A stretch of 64,000 nucleotides of DNA from Bacillus sp. FJAT-42376 (GCF_003816055.1 NZ_CP033906.1:1-64000), one strand, 5' to 3'. Shown: positions 1 through 9,862, numbered from the stretch's first letter. The notes: generated from the sequence alone by a model not told the origin. Translations and numbers: made by a program.

Positions 1-103
1 AGATTCCACGTCACCATGGACACCCTTGCGTTAAGCTAACTGCTACTTCTGCCTTCGCAGTTCGGGACTCCCACCCTATAGATTACACCCATGCCAGGCG
101 CAC
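1..103 (-). mobile_element. 5' end of a group II intron (partial)
   Basis: Read on the minus strand, the segment begins at base 103 with GTGCGCC and runs through a conserved block (GGCATGGGTG, then GGTGGGAGTCCCG, then AGCAGTTAGCTTAACGC) that I recognise as the 5' domain I region of bacterial class C group II introns of Bacillus and relatives. The catalytic core and the intron-encoded reverse transcriptase would lie beyond the left edge. The insertion point is a few bases behind an intrinsic terminator hairpin, which is the known target preference of class C introns. Recognition is from memory of the family, not from a search. Confidence 0.75.
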
Positions 104-108
104 AAAAT

Positions 109-134
109 AAGAGCAAAGCCGCAGCTTTGCTCTT
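109..134 (-). terminator. Terminator of the type VII secretion operon
   Basis: An 11-bp perfect stem (109-119 with 124-134, loop CGCA) lies directly behind the essA stop codon and is followed on the minus strand by TTATTTT. The group II intron starts six bases past the stem. Confidence 0.85.
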
Positions 135-136
135 TT

Positions 137-673
137 CTATAATTCTTCTTTCTTCCCTGCTGTTAAGCGCGGAATCAGGATGAGCAGGATTAGGAGCAAT
201 CCAATTCCGATGATGGCGATGTATAGGATGGTAAGGCTGGATCCTTTTGTTTCTGCCGCCGCATCGGGTTCGAGTTCCTGGCTTCCGGTGTTTTGGAAGA
301 GTTCTTCTTCGCTGTCCATGAAGAGCCCGGCTTCGACGGTTTGGACGGCAACATTGCTTACTTCAAATTGGTTTGGAGTGTAGGCAGTGAATAGTTCTTC
401 CAGCTGCTTTTCTGTTTTATTGGGGTCCGGGGATAGATAGTCCAGATTCTTCAGTTCTTCCGGCGCGTTGTATTTCTTTTGGTATAAGGTTTCTTCATGA
501 AAATAGTCGGTTTGCTTTTTGATTTCTTTCTTTTCATATACGTTTGGTGCAATGGTGTCGATATCGGGCGGATCTGGCACTTGTTCTTCGGCCTGGACGG
601 CTGGTGCCTGGATGAGAAGGAGAAGAGCCGTTAACAGGACGGCTCTTTTTCTCATTTTTTTCGTTTGGTTCAT
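137..673 (-). CDS. essA: Type VII secretion protein EssA
   Basis: Small membrane component of the Ess/Yuk type VII secretion system, called YueC in B. subtilis. The 178-residue protein has an N-terminal signal-like hydrophobic segment (about residues 10-28), an acidic extracellular middle region and a C-terminal membrane helix (about residues 146-168) followed by a short basic tail, the usual EssA layout. The ATG at 673 was chosen because GAGGTGG precedes it at good distance; the upstream ATG lies before that ribosome site. It is the last gene of the operon, 20 bases behind esaA. The family is divergent, so position in the locus carries much of the assignment. Confidence 0.8.
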   Translation of the reverse strand: MNQTKKMRKRAVLLTALLLLIQAPAVQAEEQVPDPPDIDTIAPNVYEKKEIKKQTDYFHEETLYQKKYNAPEELKNLDYLSPDPNKTEKQLEELFTAYTPNQFEVSNVAVQTVEAGLFMDSEEELFQNTGSQELEPDAAAETKGSSLTILYIAIIGIGLLLILLILIPRLTAGKKEEL

Positions 674-693
674 TGTGTTCCACCTCATCAGGA

Positions 694-3618
694 TTAGGCT
701 TCGTGCGCTTCGTCTCGGGAGGCGCGGTTGTCCATGATGGCTTGGATGATGAATGGGATCAGCGTGACGAGTATCAGGATTCCGCCTAGTACGAGGACGC
801 CTTCTGTAAATTGGTTGCTGGCGTCTTCCTGGATGGAGATGTAGACGGCTGAGATCGGATCGCTGTAATTAAAGTTCGGTACGGTCAGGGCAAGGAGCGG
901 ACTCACGAAGTAGGCGGTGAGTGCTACGCTTGCGAGCATGCCTGGTGTGTTGCCGAATAGGAAGGCGACGCGGATCAGGCTGGATGCTGTGAGCAATAAC
1001 AAGATCGTAAAGATTGACCATTGGATAGCGCGGTCGTCAGCCAGGGAGTAGATGCTGGTTCCGAATAGGCTGATGAGCAGGCCGACGATGACGTTGAGCA
1101 GGATGAAAAGGGTTGCCCGCAGCCAGAATGGTGCTGTTTTGAAATAGACTCCGCTGAAGTAGCCGATGAGCAGGCTGCTTAGCAGAACAATGACAAGGAT
1201 GACGACCGGCGGTACGGTTTTGGCTTTTTCGATTGGTTCTTCCCCGGAAATTTGAATCGGGTTCGCCAGGTGATCGTAAACAAATCCGTTATCCTGGCCG
1301 TCTACTCTTGCATTGCTGAGTACTTTGAAGACTTGGTCTCTGGATAGCTCGGTTGCGGCTACGTTGGCAGCCCATTTATTGTTTAGTTCGTCGGATTTTT
1401 GCTGGACTTCGTCTACTTTTTTATAGAGCTGGTCTGTGTTGGTGAGGACGTTTGTCTGACGCTCTCCAAGTGAATCCATCAGGCTGTTCATTTGTTCGAT
1501 AGTGCCTTTGATGCTTTGAGTTCCGGATACGAGTCCTGTGCCGCTTGCAGGAACCTGAGATGGACCGGCTGATACATCAGGCTGCCCCGGTGCCGTTCCC
1601 CCCTGCAGCTGCTGCATGAGCTGGTCTGCGTTCGCCTGAACGGCTGTCAGGTCTTCCATCATGGCGTTTTGCTGTGTGTCGATGTTTCCGCTGTACTCTG
1701 AGATGAAGTTGGTGAATGATTCTTCGAGTTTTGACATTTCAAGCTGGGCGGATGGGAAGTTTCCTTGCATCGCATCTGTCGCACTGCTCTCTTCTTCTGT
1801 CGGAGTGAGTGCGGTTTTCATTTTTTCGTTTAATTCTTCGTTTGCCAGGACTGTATTTTTGATAGTGCTGTCTGTGCTGTTTAATCCATTCAGGGTTAGC
1901 TCGTATTGGTCTAATTTTGCATAGTAGGTGAAGACCGGTTCAATCGTTCCTTTAAGGATTGGTTCCCTGAAAATCGGCTCGAGCTTCTTTTTCCGTTCTT
2001 CGGAAAGGTTGGATGCGCTGAGTATAGCCTGTTCTTTTTTCTTAATGGCATCCGCGATTGGCTGAACGTTGCCTTGCAGGAACAGGATTTGATCGGATAG
2101 ACGCTTAATTTCTTCTCTTAGTTTTTGCGTTTCTGTGATAATAGAGCTGTTATCCGCGAGAAGTTTCTCGTAGTCTTTTGCCAGCTGATCGTATTTCTTT
2201 TGCCATTCCTGATTATTGGCATCTTTTGCGGCTAGCTGTTTTTCAATTTCATCCGCTTTGACCGCAAGCTGGCCGAGGCCGTTTGCTGCATTTACCGCTT
2301 CATTCGGCTTCGGATCCGGGATGGCATTTAACGAATCCTGAAGCTGTTTCGCCTGTTCAGCTACTGCTTTTAGCGCGTTTTGCTGATCCAATAGACTGCC
2401 GATTGGATTTGGATTCGGCTGCTGTTCCGGCGTATCCGGGTTCTCAGGGTTATCCGGAACCGGCGGTGTACCCGGTTCGGTAGGTGTTCCTGGCGTGCCC
2501 GGTGTACCAGGTGTTCCAGGATCCGGTGTGTTCTGCAGCTCTTTTCTTAAGTCAGCAAAGCCGTTTTCAAGGGTAGTCAGTGTCGTTTCATCCATTGATC
2601 TTTTGTATAAATCGAGGTATTCGGACTGGACCGCTTTTAAGTCGTTCATTTGGCGTTCCATCTGGCCCTGGAGAATACGGTCGATTTCACTTGCATTGTC
2701 TGTTCCTTCCTGGAGGGTTGCCTGAATGGCGGACATTTCATTGTTGATTTGTCCAACCTGTTCATTAACTTGCTGGAAGGAGGTGGAGCTTCTTTCTGTC
2801 TGATTGGACATGCTCTGCTGGAGACCGGTGATGGTCTGATTTTGAACCTCTCTCATCAGTTCCATCTGTTTTTGCTGATACTGCTGGTATTGGTCGGTAT
2901 ACGCTACAAAGGATGCAAGGTCTTTTTGAAATTCTTCTGCGTTTTGAGTGCGTTCTGGCGCGGATTTTGATGCATCTTTCATCGTTGCCTGAAGCTGCTG
3001 AAGCATTTCCTTCTGATAATCAATTTCGCCTGACAGGTCTTTAGAGCTTGGTTTATAAAAAGCGAACATCGTTTTTTGGAACTGGTCCTCTTTATCGAGA
3101 ATCTGATCGAACTTTTCTTTCACATCGTCCATTTCCTGGGCAATAGAATCCCAGTAGAAGACAGCCGTTTTTTTGTTAGCCTCTTCAGTGGCGTCATCAA
3201 TGGTACGGAGGACCTTTTCTTTGTCTACGGCTGTCAGCTGTTCTTGGACTTTAAATTTGAATTCCGCTTTTGACGGCTGGGTTTCTTCATAGGTCAGAAT
3301 GTTTGTTGTGAAGTCGGAAGGGACATAGATGATGGCATCTATTTCCTTGTTCTTCATTTCGTTTTCAGCGGCACCGCGGCCGAGCTCTTTCCAGTTGTAT
3401 TCCGAGTTTTTGCTCATGACCTGGATGATGTTGTTGCTTAGTTTATCTTTTTCGTCGCCTGGAAACGTATCTTCATTAACGACAGCAATCGTTCGGGTTG
3501 CTTTATCCTGTACCTCCATCGGATTCTGGCCGATGGTCTGGAAAAACAGGGCAGGGACGGCAAGGATGAGAATGACTGCAAGGACCATTTTCACCATGTG
3601 TTTGGTTTGTTCCGTCAT
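694..3618 (-). CDS. esaA: Type VII secretion protein EsaA (YueB-like)
   Basis: Large membrane protein of the type VII secretion machine. In B. subtilis its counterpart YueB is also the receptor of phage SPP1. The 974-residue sequence has one N-terminal helix (about residues 10-27), a long extracellular region rich in Gln, Glu and Lys that should form coiled coils, and five or so membrane helices in the last 220 residues, ending in a basic cytoplasmic tail. A proline-rich stretch of GTP and PDNPENP type (about residues 365-405) splits the extracellular stalk. The start overlaps the essC stop as ATGA, so the two are translationally coupled. Length and topology match the family. Confidence 0.92.
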   Translation of the reverse strand: MTEQTKHMVKMVLAVILILAVPALFFQTIGQNPMEVQDKATRTIAVVNEDTFPGDEKDKLSNNIIQVMSKNSEYNWKELGRGAAENEMKNKEIDAIIYVPSDFTTNILTYEETQPSKAEFKFKVQEQLTAVDKEKVLRTIDDATEEANKKTAVFYWDSIAQEMDDVKEKFDQILDKEDQFQKTMFAFYKPSSKDLSGEIDYQKEMLQQLQATMKDASKSAPERTQNAEEFQKDLASFVAYTDQYQQYQQKQMELMREVQNQTITGLQQSMSNQTERSSTSFQQVNEQVGQINNEMSAIQATLQEGTDNASEIDRILQGQMERQMNDLKAVQSEYLDLYKRSMDETTLTTLENGFADLRKELQNTPDPGTPGTPGTPGTPTEPGTPPVPDNPENPDTPEQQPNPNPIGSLLDQQNALKAVAEQAKQLQDSLNAIPDPKPNEAVNAANGLGQLAVKADEIEKQLAAKDANNQEWQKKYDQLAKDYEKLLADNSSIITETQKLREEIKRLSDQILFLQGNVQPIADAIKKKEQAILSASNLSEERKKKLEPIFREPILKGTIEPVFTYYAKLDQYELTLNGLNSTDSTIKNTVLANEELNEKMKTALTPTEEESSATDAMQGNFPSAQLEMSKLEESFTNFISEYSGNIDTQQNAMMEDLTAVQANADQLMQQLQGGTAPGQPDVSAGPSQVPASGTGLVSGTQSIKGTIEQMNSLMDSLGERQTNVLTNTDQLYKKVDEVQQKSDELNNKWAANVAATELSRDQVFKVLSNARVDGQDNGFVYDHLANPIQISGEEPIEKAKTVPPVVILVIVLLSSLLIGYFSGVYFKTAPFWLRATLFILLNVIVGLLISLFGTSIYSLADDRAIQWSIFTILLLLTASSLIRVAFLFGNTPGMLASVALTAYFVSPLLALTVPNFNYSDPISAVYISIQEDASNQFTEGVLVLGGILILVTLIPFIIQAIMDNRASRDEAHEA

Positions 3619-6600
3619 GAATAGATCTTCCTTTCAATTGCGCTTAGAGGAATTTGGATTTTCGTCACTCTGCCATTTTCCGCGTAATAGCCGAAGCCTG
3701 CGTTGATTTCCTCTTCTTTCCGGTCATATGGAAGAGTCAATATCGTCTGCTCGGATTTTTTCATTAGGATAATGGCTTGACGGATTTGTTTCAGCTCAGA
3801 TGTCATTGTATCGTAGCCTTTTGATATTTCAGCATTGCTACCGGCGACAAGGATGTTGAATCCAAGGTGGCTGAAGTTTTTCATGAACTTCACGATCCGG
3901 TCATGGATGAGCGAATCGGTTGCCTGCAGGAATCGCGCATAGCCGTCGATGACGAGCAGCAGCGGTGTGAATGATGCTTCGCCTGCTTTTCCGGCATTGA
4001 TGGCTTCCATGTACTGCGCTTCCCTTTCGGTCATGAGTGCTTCTACATAATCGAGCCATGCTGCAATGCTTTCTTTTGACTCTACATAGTCGATTTTTTC
4101 CTCTGCCGCGTAGCTTGACAGTCCTCGGTCAATGGAATCAAACAGAGCGATCTTTTCTTCCTGCTGGCCCATTACAGTGTTTATGATGACTTTAAGCACA
4201 TTCGTCTTCCCTTTTTGCGACTGGCCGATGATGAGGCAGTGCTTGTTTTTCAGAAGGTTGAGATGGACCGGCTGCACCTGTTCCTCGTGAAGGCCGATTG
4301 GGATGATGCCCGGACGATGATGGCCTTCGATGTATTGCGAGAAGGTAATCGTCGAAAGATCGGTCGGCAGCATCGGCACCGGTTTTGGACGGGTATAGCT
4401 GCTGTATTTTTCCACGAACATTTGAATATCTTCTTTCAGCTGATCGAGCAGTTCATAATCATTCGCTCCATCTGCCGGCAGAAGCATTTGGGCAAAGTAC
4501 GTATGCTCCTTCTTAATGAAGGCGCGTCCCGGAATGGCTTCCATCGCGTATGGCGGACGGCCGACAGTGGCATGAAGCTCAGAAGCGTCCAGCATATAGT
4601 GCGCGATTTTCGTCTTGAGGTTACTCATGATGGAATGACGGACGGCGTTTGCACGCGATGCCGTGATGATCATATAAATTCCGAGAGACTGGCCGTCCCT
4701 TAAAATCTGGTTCAGTTCGGTTTCGAGGTCATACATTTCATCTTTAATAATGTCGAAGTTATCAATGGTGATGAAAATGACCGGAAGCTTATCGCCGCTC
4801 ACGTTGTTGTACATTTTGATGCTGCTGACTTCCTGCTGCTGGAACAGCCGTTTTCTTTTTGAAAGTTCGTCTTTAATAATGCTCATGAACTTTTCGATTT
4901 TTCTGGACTGATCGACGAGGAAATAATCCGCCGTGTGCGGCAGCTGGCGCAATGGCAGCAGCGCTCCGTTTCCAAAGTCGAGAATGTAGATATGAAGTTC
5001 TTCCGGACTCATTTTGGACGCCATGCCCATCAGTAGGGTCATAGCGGATACCGATTTTCCGTATCCGGATGTTCCAAAAATTCCGATGCTTCCGTCGTCA
5101 ATCATGTTGTAGGCAAAGGCCGTTTGGCTTTGCTTTTCCGGTTCGTCGATGATGCCCATCACAATCTCGCCCTCTTGTTCGGACATGTGCCCGATTCTTG
5201 AGATGCGGTCTTCAAGCGGAGGCAGCCACGGACTTGGCAGCTTTTGAATGCCGAGTTTCTTTTGGGTTTCGGCGATTTTTTCAACGACGACGTCGATTTC
5301 GGTTTGGACATCCCGCTTCTTCTCTGTTGAAGCAGAGACGTCTGAGAGTGGGACAAATCCAAGATCGGTGACGAGCGCGACCTCGTCTTCGCCCTCACGC
5401 GTTTCTTCGTTGTAAGGTGCCCCGCTCCAGGCGGACTGGAACAGCTCATATACTTCGTTGTTTCCGACCTGCAAATATCCTCGGCCGGTTACGGTAATGG
5501 CGGCTGCGTCCCCGTTTTTCAGGATTTCTTTACTGTCGCTTGCGTCCTGTACTTTAAGAGCGACGCGGAAGCGGGCGTTACTCCAAATCTGGTTGTCGAT
5601 GACACCGCCCGGCTTTTGGGTCGCGAGGATCAAGTGAACACCCAGGCTCCGCCCGATCCGCGCGGCAGAGACAAGCTCGCGGATGAATTCCGGCTCTTCG
5701 CTTTTCAGCTCGGCGAACTCATCAGAGATCAGGAACAGATGCGGCAGCGGGTCGCTTGCCTCACCCTTTTTGTACAGCTTCGTATAGTCGTTAATATGAT
5801 TGACGGTGTGTTTATCAAACAGGCGCTGGCGGCGCTTCAGCTCGCTTTTAATGGAGGCAAGTGCCCGTGCGCTGAAGTTTTTGCTGCCTTCAATGTTTGT
5901 AATCGTTCCAAGCAAGTGAGGCATGTTTTTAAACGGCTGGGCCATTCCCCCGCCCTTGTAGTCGATTAAAAGGAACGCGACTTCATGCGGATGGAAGTGG
6001 GCTGCGAGAGATAAGATATATGTCTGCAGGAATTCACTTTTCCCCGATCCCGTCGTTCCGGCGAGCAGTCCGTGAGGGCCATGGGCCTTTTCATGCAGGT
6101 TCAGCTCGACGAGGTCTTCTTTTCCTTTTAAGCCGATCGGGACAGCGAGTGATTTGGCCGATTCTCTTGTCAGCCAGTTCTGTTCAATCGGAAGCTCGTC
6201 CACTTCCTTTGCCTGGAACATGCCAAGGAAAGAAACACTGTTCGGTATGGAGTTCGTCATACCGGTCAGGTGATCAAGCGTCCGAAGTGTTCTCGCGAAG
6301 GTTTCGTTCGTTTCAAGTGAGTGCTGGTCGAGATCGAATGGAATCTGAACGGCTTTTTTCTCCTGGATGAGAATGTCCCCTTCTTTTTCATTCACGTAGC
6401 GGATGAGCGTATGGATATGCTCTGTCAGGCTTTCTTTATTTTCCGCTGCGAAAATAGAAGAGATTCCAAGTTTTTGATGCTCGCCTTCCAAGTATTCAAG
6501 AATAATATGATCCGCAATCAGCTGCTGATTCGTGACAATAAAGACGATATGGGGGGAGAAAAAGATGCCTTTTTCATCCTTTTGAATATCGCGTTCGCGG

Positions 6601-8084
6601 ATAAGCTCGTATAAAGAAGATAATAGCTGGTCTCTTGTCTGTTCATTGTAGATCAAGCCTTTTGCGTAGGCGTGAGGCAGCTGGAAATGCGGCAGCCATT
6701 TCACCCATTGCCATTCATCGTATTCCTTTTCATCAAAAATGAAGACGAAGCGGAGATCATGGTAGCTGTGGAAAAAAGCAAGCTGGCCAATGAGCTGGTG
6801 CAGCTCTTTTTTGACCGTTTTTTCTTTTCCGATCAGTCCCATTGCTCCTTCATTCAGATTGACCGGGATGGGAACCGGGCCGACTTCCTTGTACGTTTTT
6901 TCAAGCTCCTGGGACTGTTCGAGCAAATCGTCAATTTCCCTGTTCGCAAGGTCGGAGCTGCTTAAAGTGACGGTGTAGCTCGAGGGACTATTTCCATGAC
7001 CGATCCGCAGCTGCAGGAAATCCTTGCTGTCGATGGTGCGCTCCCAGATCCGGTCGGAAATGTCCTGGGTTAAGTACTTCATTTTTTCAAAAGATGGAAA
7101 ATGGTAGCGAAGGACCTTCTTTTGACGCTCAGACAGCTCTTGAAGCTCCTCACGGGAACGTTCGAGGTATGCTTTATACACCCGGACACGGCGCTCTTCC
7201 CTTTTTTTGCGCAGCTTGCGCTCTTTGAAGTATTGAGTGGTGGAGGTGATCAGCGTCATGGAAAACATAGCGACCGTGATGATGATGTAAATCCCTCTTG
7301 GCTGAACGAGGGCGACGATCCCCATCAGGATCAGCATCACGAGCGGAGGAAGAACGATGAGCCAAAGCCCTCTGTTCGTATCCTCAGTTTCCTGAACCGG
7401 CATGTTCAGGCTTACCTTTTCGTCCGGGAGATCATAAATCATCCGCGGTGTTCTGCGGTAGGCCGGGTATTTCTTTTTCATTTCGCTTTCCGGCTTTTCA
7501 ACGGAAGGAAGCGTCGTTTTCAGTTCCTCCATATCGCTGACAGCCACAATATCTTCATCTATAAAGGTAATGGTCATGAAGCCCCACAGCAGAATATCCC
7601 CGATTTGCACATCTGTTTTTTCGGCGATGCTGTGGCCGTTTTTGTACAAACGCTGGCTGCCCGATTCGAGTGTCCAGCCTGTACCGGCCTTCACGAGTCG
7701 AAACCAGCCGTCTGAAGCGGGACTTGAGCTGGATACCGCTGCATTTTCTTCATTTGAGAATAGAATTTCATGCTCATATCCGGTGAACAGCTGCTTCGGA
7801 TCAGCTGCTTCAGGAGTAAGGCATATAATGAGGCTTTGTCCGTTTTCCTCCCAGATATAGGAACCCTTTTCTGCAAGACTGCCCTTTTTTTCTCCATTTA
7901 AATGGATGGAAAATTCGCCTGTCTCTTCCTCTCTTGCAAGCTCTAAAGAGCCTGAGGAAAAAGGAAACGAGCGAACCGTGAGTGTATCACTGTAATCCGG
8001 TCCGATGGTCAGGGAGCGGGTTGTCGAATCTGAAATAGAATATGGCTGATAAGTCCGCTGATAAAAGACCCATAACGTGCTCAT
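3615..8084 (-). CDS. essC: Type VII secretion ATPase EssC (YukB)
   Basis: Motor ATPase of type VII secretion, 1489 residues, an FtsK/SpoIIIE-family protein. The N-terminal about 190 residues fit tandem FHA-like domains. Two membrane helices follow (about residues 238-285). Three ATPase domains each have a P-loop: GTTGSGKS near residue 675, GTSGYGKS near 1006 and GQSQKGKT near 1286. The first is the most canonical; the third carries K in place of the usual small residue before GKT, in line with degenerate distal domains in EssC. A good ribosome site (AGGAGGG) precedes the ATG. The gene follows essB after a hairpin and overlaps esaA by four bases. EssC C-terminal variants usually match strain-specific effectors, none of which is in view. 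Confidence 0.95.
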   Translation of the reverse strand: MSTLWVFYQRTYQPYSISDSTTRSLTIGPDYSDTLTVRSFPFSSGSLELAREEETGEFSIHLNGEKKGSLAEKGSYIWEENGQSLIICLTPEAADPKQLFTGYEHEILFSNEENAAVSSSSPASDGWFRLVKAGTGWTLESGSQRLYKNGHSIAEKTDVQIGDILLWGFMTITFIDEDIVAVSDMEELKTTLPSVEKPESEMKKKYPAYRRTPRMIYDLPDEKVSLNMPVQETEDTNRGLWLIVLPPLVMLILMGIVALVQPRGIYIIITVAMFSMTLITSTTQYFKERKLRKKREERRVRVYKAYLERSREELQELSERQKKVLRYHFPSFEKMKYLTQDISDRIWERTIDSKDFLQLRIGHGNSPSSYTVTLSSSDLANREIDDLLEQSQELEKTYKEVGPVPIPVNLNEGAMGLIGKEKTVKKELHQLIGQLAFFHSYHDLRFVFIFDEKEYDEWQWVKWLPHFQLPHAYAKGLIYNEQTRDQLLSSLYELIRERDIQKDEKGIFFSPHIVFIVTNQQLIADHIILEYLEGEHQKLGISSIFAAENKESLTEHIHTLIRYVNEKEGDILIQEKKAVQIPFDLDQHSLETNETFARTLRTLDHLTGMTNSIPNSVSFLGMFQAKEVDELPIEQNWLTRESAKSLAVPIGLKGKEDLVELNLHEKAHGPHGLLAGTTGSGKSEFLQTYILSLAAHFHPHEVAFLLIDYKGGGMAQPFKNMPHLLGTITNIEGSKNFSARALASIKSELKRRQRLFDKHTVNHINDYTKLYKKGEASDPLPHLFLISDEFAELKSEEPEFIRELVSAARIGRSLGVHLILATQKPGGVIDNQIWSNARFRVALKVQDASDSKEILKNGDAAAITVTGRGYLQVGNNEVYELFQSAWSGAPYNEETREGEDEVALVTDLGFVPLSDVSASTEKKRDVQTEIDVVVEKIAETQKKLGIQKLPSPWLPPLEDRISRIGHMSEQEGEIVMGIIDEPEKQSQTAFAYNMIDDGSIGIFGTSGYGKSVSAMTLLMGMASKMSPEELHIYILDFGNGALLPLRQLPHTADYFLVDQSRKIEKFMSIIKDELSKRKRLFQQQEVSSIKMYNNVSGDKLPVIFITIDNFDIIKDEMYDLETELNQILRDGQSLGIYMIITASRANAVRHSIMSNLKTKIAHYMLDASELHATVGRPPYAMEAIPGRAFIKKEHTYFAQMLLPADGANDYELLDQLKEDIQMFVEKYSSYTRPKPVPMLPTDLSTITFSQYIEGHHRPGIIPIGLHEEQVQPVHLNLLKNKHCLIIGQSQKGKTNVLKVIINTVMGQQEEKIALFDSIDRGLSSYAAEEKIDYVESKESIAAWLDYVEALMTEREAQYMEAINAGKAGEASFTPLLLVIDGYARFLQATDSLIHDRIVKFMKNFSHLGFNILVAGSNAEISKGYDTMTSELKQIRQAIILMKKSEQTILTLPYDRKEEEINAGFGYYAENGRVTKIQIPLSAIERKIYS

Positions 8085-8117
8085 GCGAGGATCCCTCCTT
8101 GGTTTATGCCCATATAA

Positions 8118-8146
8118 GGCCCGCCTCCCGGTGGGTGAGGCGGACC
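8118..8146 (-). other. Hairpin between essB and essC
   Basis: A 10-bp stem with one G-U pair (8118-8127 with 8137-8146) fills the gap between the two genes. No run of T follows on the minus strand, so it is more likely an mRNA-stability or processing structure than a terminator. Confidence 0.45.
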
Positions 8147-8152
8147 TTCGTA

Positions 8153-9520
8153 TTATTTCGGGTTAGTCTGGCCTGCCGGCGGAGCGGCCGGCTGTTTGCC
8201 CGCTGCCGGAGCTTGCGGCTGTTTCGGTGCGGCTGGAGTTCCCGCTGCCGGAGCTGCTGGCTGCTGAGGCTTAGTTTCAGCAGCTTCTTTTGCCTCTTCT
8301 TCTTTTACTTTATCGAGAGCCTCTTGTTTTTTCTTTTCCTCTTCCTCGGCTTGTGCTTTTGTTTCTTTTAATCTCTTTGTATTATCCGCTATTTCGGATT
8401 CAAGTTCTTTAATTTTTGCCTGTCTTTCTTCACTTTTCATCTCTTTATCGGCTTGAATGTCAGCCTTGTACTGGATAAGAGCCACCGTTATGGTGAATGG
8501 ATCTCCAACGTTCCTTGCAATTTCAAGTGCCTTTTCACTTTCCCCGCGTCCCATTCTGATAAAGAACTCATAATAACGGTTATCCGTTCTTAAAGTCAGG
8601 TCCTTGCGGATGTTTTCCTTCTGTTGGTCCAACACAAAATCCCCCGTTACTACGTAGGAATGTGCAAGCTGGTATTTAACGATATCCGGCATATCCTCAA
8701 CCTTATATTTCTCCAGACCGTTGATGACATCACTGTAATTGCTCGTCTGGTAGTCCTTTCCGCTTTGGACATATGCTTCCGCCCTCGGCTGAAGGAAAAA
8801 TACAGAATAGGCGGTATAAATAATGGCGGGAATTAATAGAATGAGAAGCCCAAGGCCGACATAGCGGAACGTTTTCCACTTCTTCTCGGGAATATGTACA
8901 AGACTGCGCTCTTTTTCTTCCAGAAGGACAATTTTCCGGCTGATCAGCGCGGACAATTCTTCGGTTGTTTTCGTATCAAAAATCTCTTTAACAAGGGTGG
9001 ATACCTGGAGTGTGTCGTGAAATTTGATGTATTGCTCAAATGTGAATTTCTCATCTACGGCTGCGGCAATCACCGCTCTTACTTCATGCCAGATCCGCTC
9101 TTCATCTTTTTCATACGGCGGGAGGCTTTCTTTTACTCCATAATGCAGGAAGGAAGGAGCCAAGCCTTTTGTGAGCACCAGATTATCCGGAGCCACGATT
9201 AAATGAAGTCTAGGGTACGTGTGGGATTTGACCTTCTCCACAAGCTGGTGGGCAAACACCCAGCGGCTGTGGCGGTCTTTTTTGTGAAGCTCGCTGAAAT
9301 TCTGGTAAGACTCGGCAGGTTTTACTTTAATATTCAGTTCATCTTCCGTCATTTCAATCTCTCTATGAATATCCTGGTCCATTTTTGTGAGCATTGATAT
9401 TTCAAGCGGATCGTCCAGCTTGATTTTCTCCTGCTGAAAACGAAATGTCCGTTCCAGCTTTTCTTTCGTGATCGTGCATTCCAGCTGCTGTTCCAAATAA
9501 TCCGGATTCTTTTCTGCCAT
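8153..9520 (-). CDS. essB: Type VII secretion protein EssB (YukC)
   Basis: Membrane scaffold of type VII secretion, homologous to B. subtilis YukC. The 455 residues comprise a cytoplasmic pseudokinase-like domain (about 1-215), one membrane helix (about residues 219-243) and an extracytoplasmic helical domain. The last 80 residues are a charged coiled-coil stretch followed by a low-complexity Ala/Pro/Gln/Gly tail. Length is close to YukC. The ATG at 9520 has AAAGGAG in front. It lies 14 bases behind esaB. The Ala/Pro tail is longer than I would expect and may be variable between strains. Confidence 0.92.
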   Translation of the reverse strand: MAEKNPDYLEQQLECTITKEKLERTFRFQQEKIKLDDPLEISMLTKMDQDIHREIEMTEDELNIKVKPAESYQNFSELHKKDRHSRWVFAHQLVEKVKSHTYPRLHLIVAPDNLVLTKGLAPSFLHYGVKESLPPYEKDEERIWHEVRAVIAAAVDEKFTFEQYIKFHDTLQVSTLVKEIFDTKTTEELSALISRKIVLLEEKERSLVHIPEKKWKTFRYVGLGLLILLIPAIIYTAYSVFFLQPRAEAYVQSGKDYQTSNYSDVINGLEKYKVEDMPDIVKYQLAHSYVVTGDFVLDQQKENIRKDLTLRTDNRYYEFFIRMGRGESEKALEIARNVGDPFTITVALIQYKADIQADKEMKSEERQAKIKELESEIADNTKRLKETKAQAEEEEKKKQEALDKVKEEEAKEAAETKPQQPAAPAAGTPAAPKQPQAPAAGKQPAAPPAGQTNPK

Positions 9521-9534
9521 GTGCTCTGGCTCCT

Positions 9535-9774
9535 TTACAGTATTTCAAGTCGATCTCCAGTCATAATGCCGCTGATCCCAAGCTGATAATCCCCAGGAAT
9601 CACCATGTGCTTGTTTGGAACGCGGACCCAGTGCCCTTCTCGAGGTGGGTCAGAAATGCATTTAGCCTGCCAGACGATATCAATCAGCTTCTTGACGGAA
9701 TGATAGTCTGATAGGCGAAGGTCAAATACTTCTCCAGTATAATGTTTTAAATCTACGGTCACTTCGATATACAT
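9535..9774 (-). CDS. esaB: Ubiquitin-like type VII secretion protein EsaB (YukD)
   Basis: Cytoplasmic 79-residue protein of the YukD family, which has a ubiquitin-like beta-grasp fold but is not conjugated. In staphylococci EsaB affects output of the type VII system. The start MYIEVTVDLKHYTG and the end GDRLEIL fit the family and its length. It lies between the WXG100 gene and essB, its usual place. AGGTG precedes the ATG. Confidence 0.9.
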   Translation of the reverse strand: MYIEVTVDLKHYTGEVFDLRLSDYHSVKKLIDIVWQAKCISDPPREGHWVRVPNKHMVIPGDYQLGISGIMTGDRLEIL

Positions 9775-9799
9775 GCCTTTTCACCTCAAAAATGAAGAA

Positions 9800-9827
9800 G
9801 CGCCATAATCCGCGAAGAAAATGGCGC
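9800..9827 (-). terminator. Hairpin behind esxA, probable attenuator
   Basis: Stem GCGCCAT/ATGGCGC with a 14-base loop lies in the 88-bp gap between esxA and esaB and is followed on the minus strand by TTCTTCATTTTT. A partial terminator here would let the small secreted substrate be made in excess over the membrane machine; that role is inference. Confidence 0.55.
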
Positions 9828-9862
9828 CTCCTAGCGTCCTTGCTGGATTAACTGGTTTAAAA

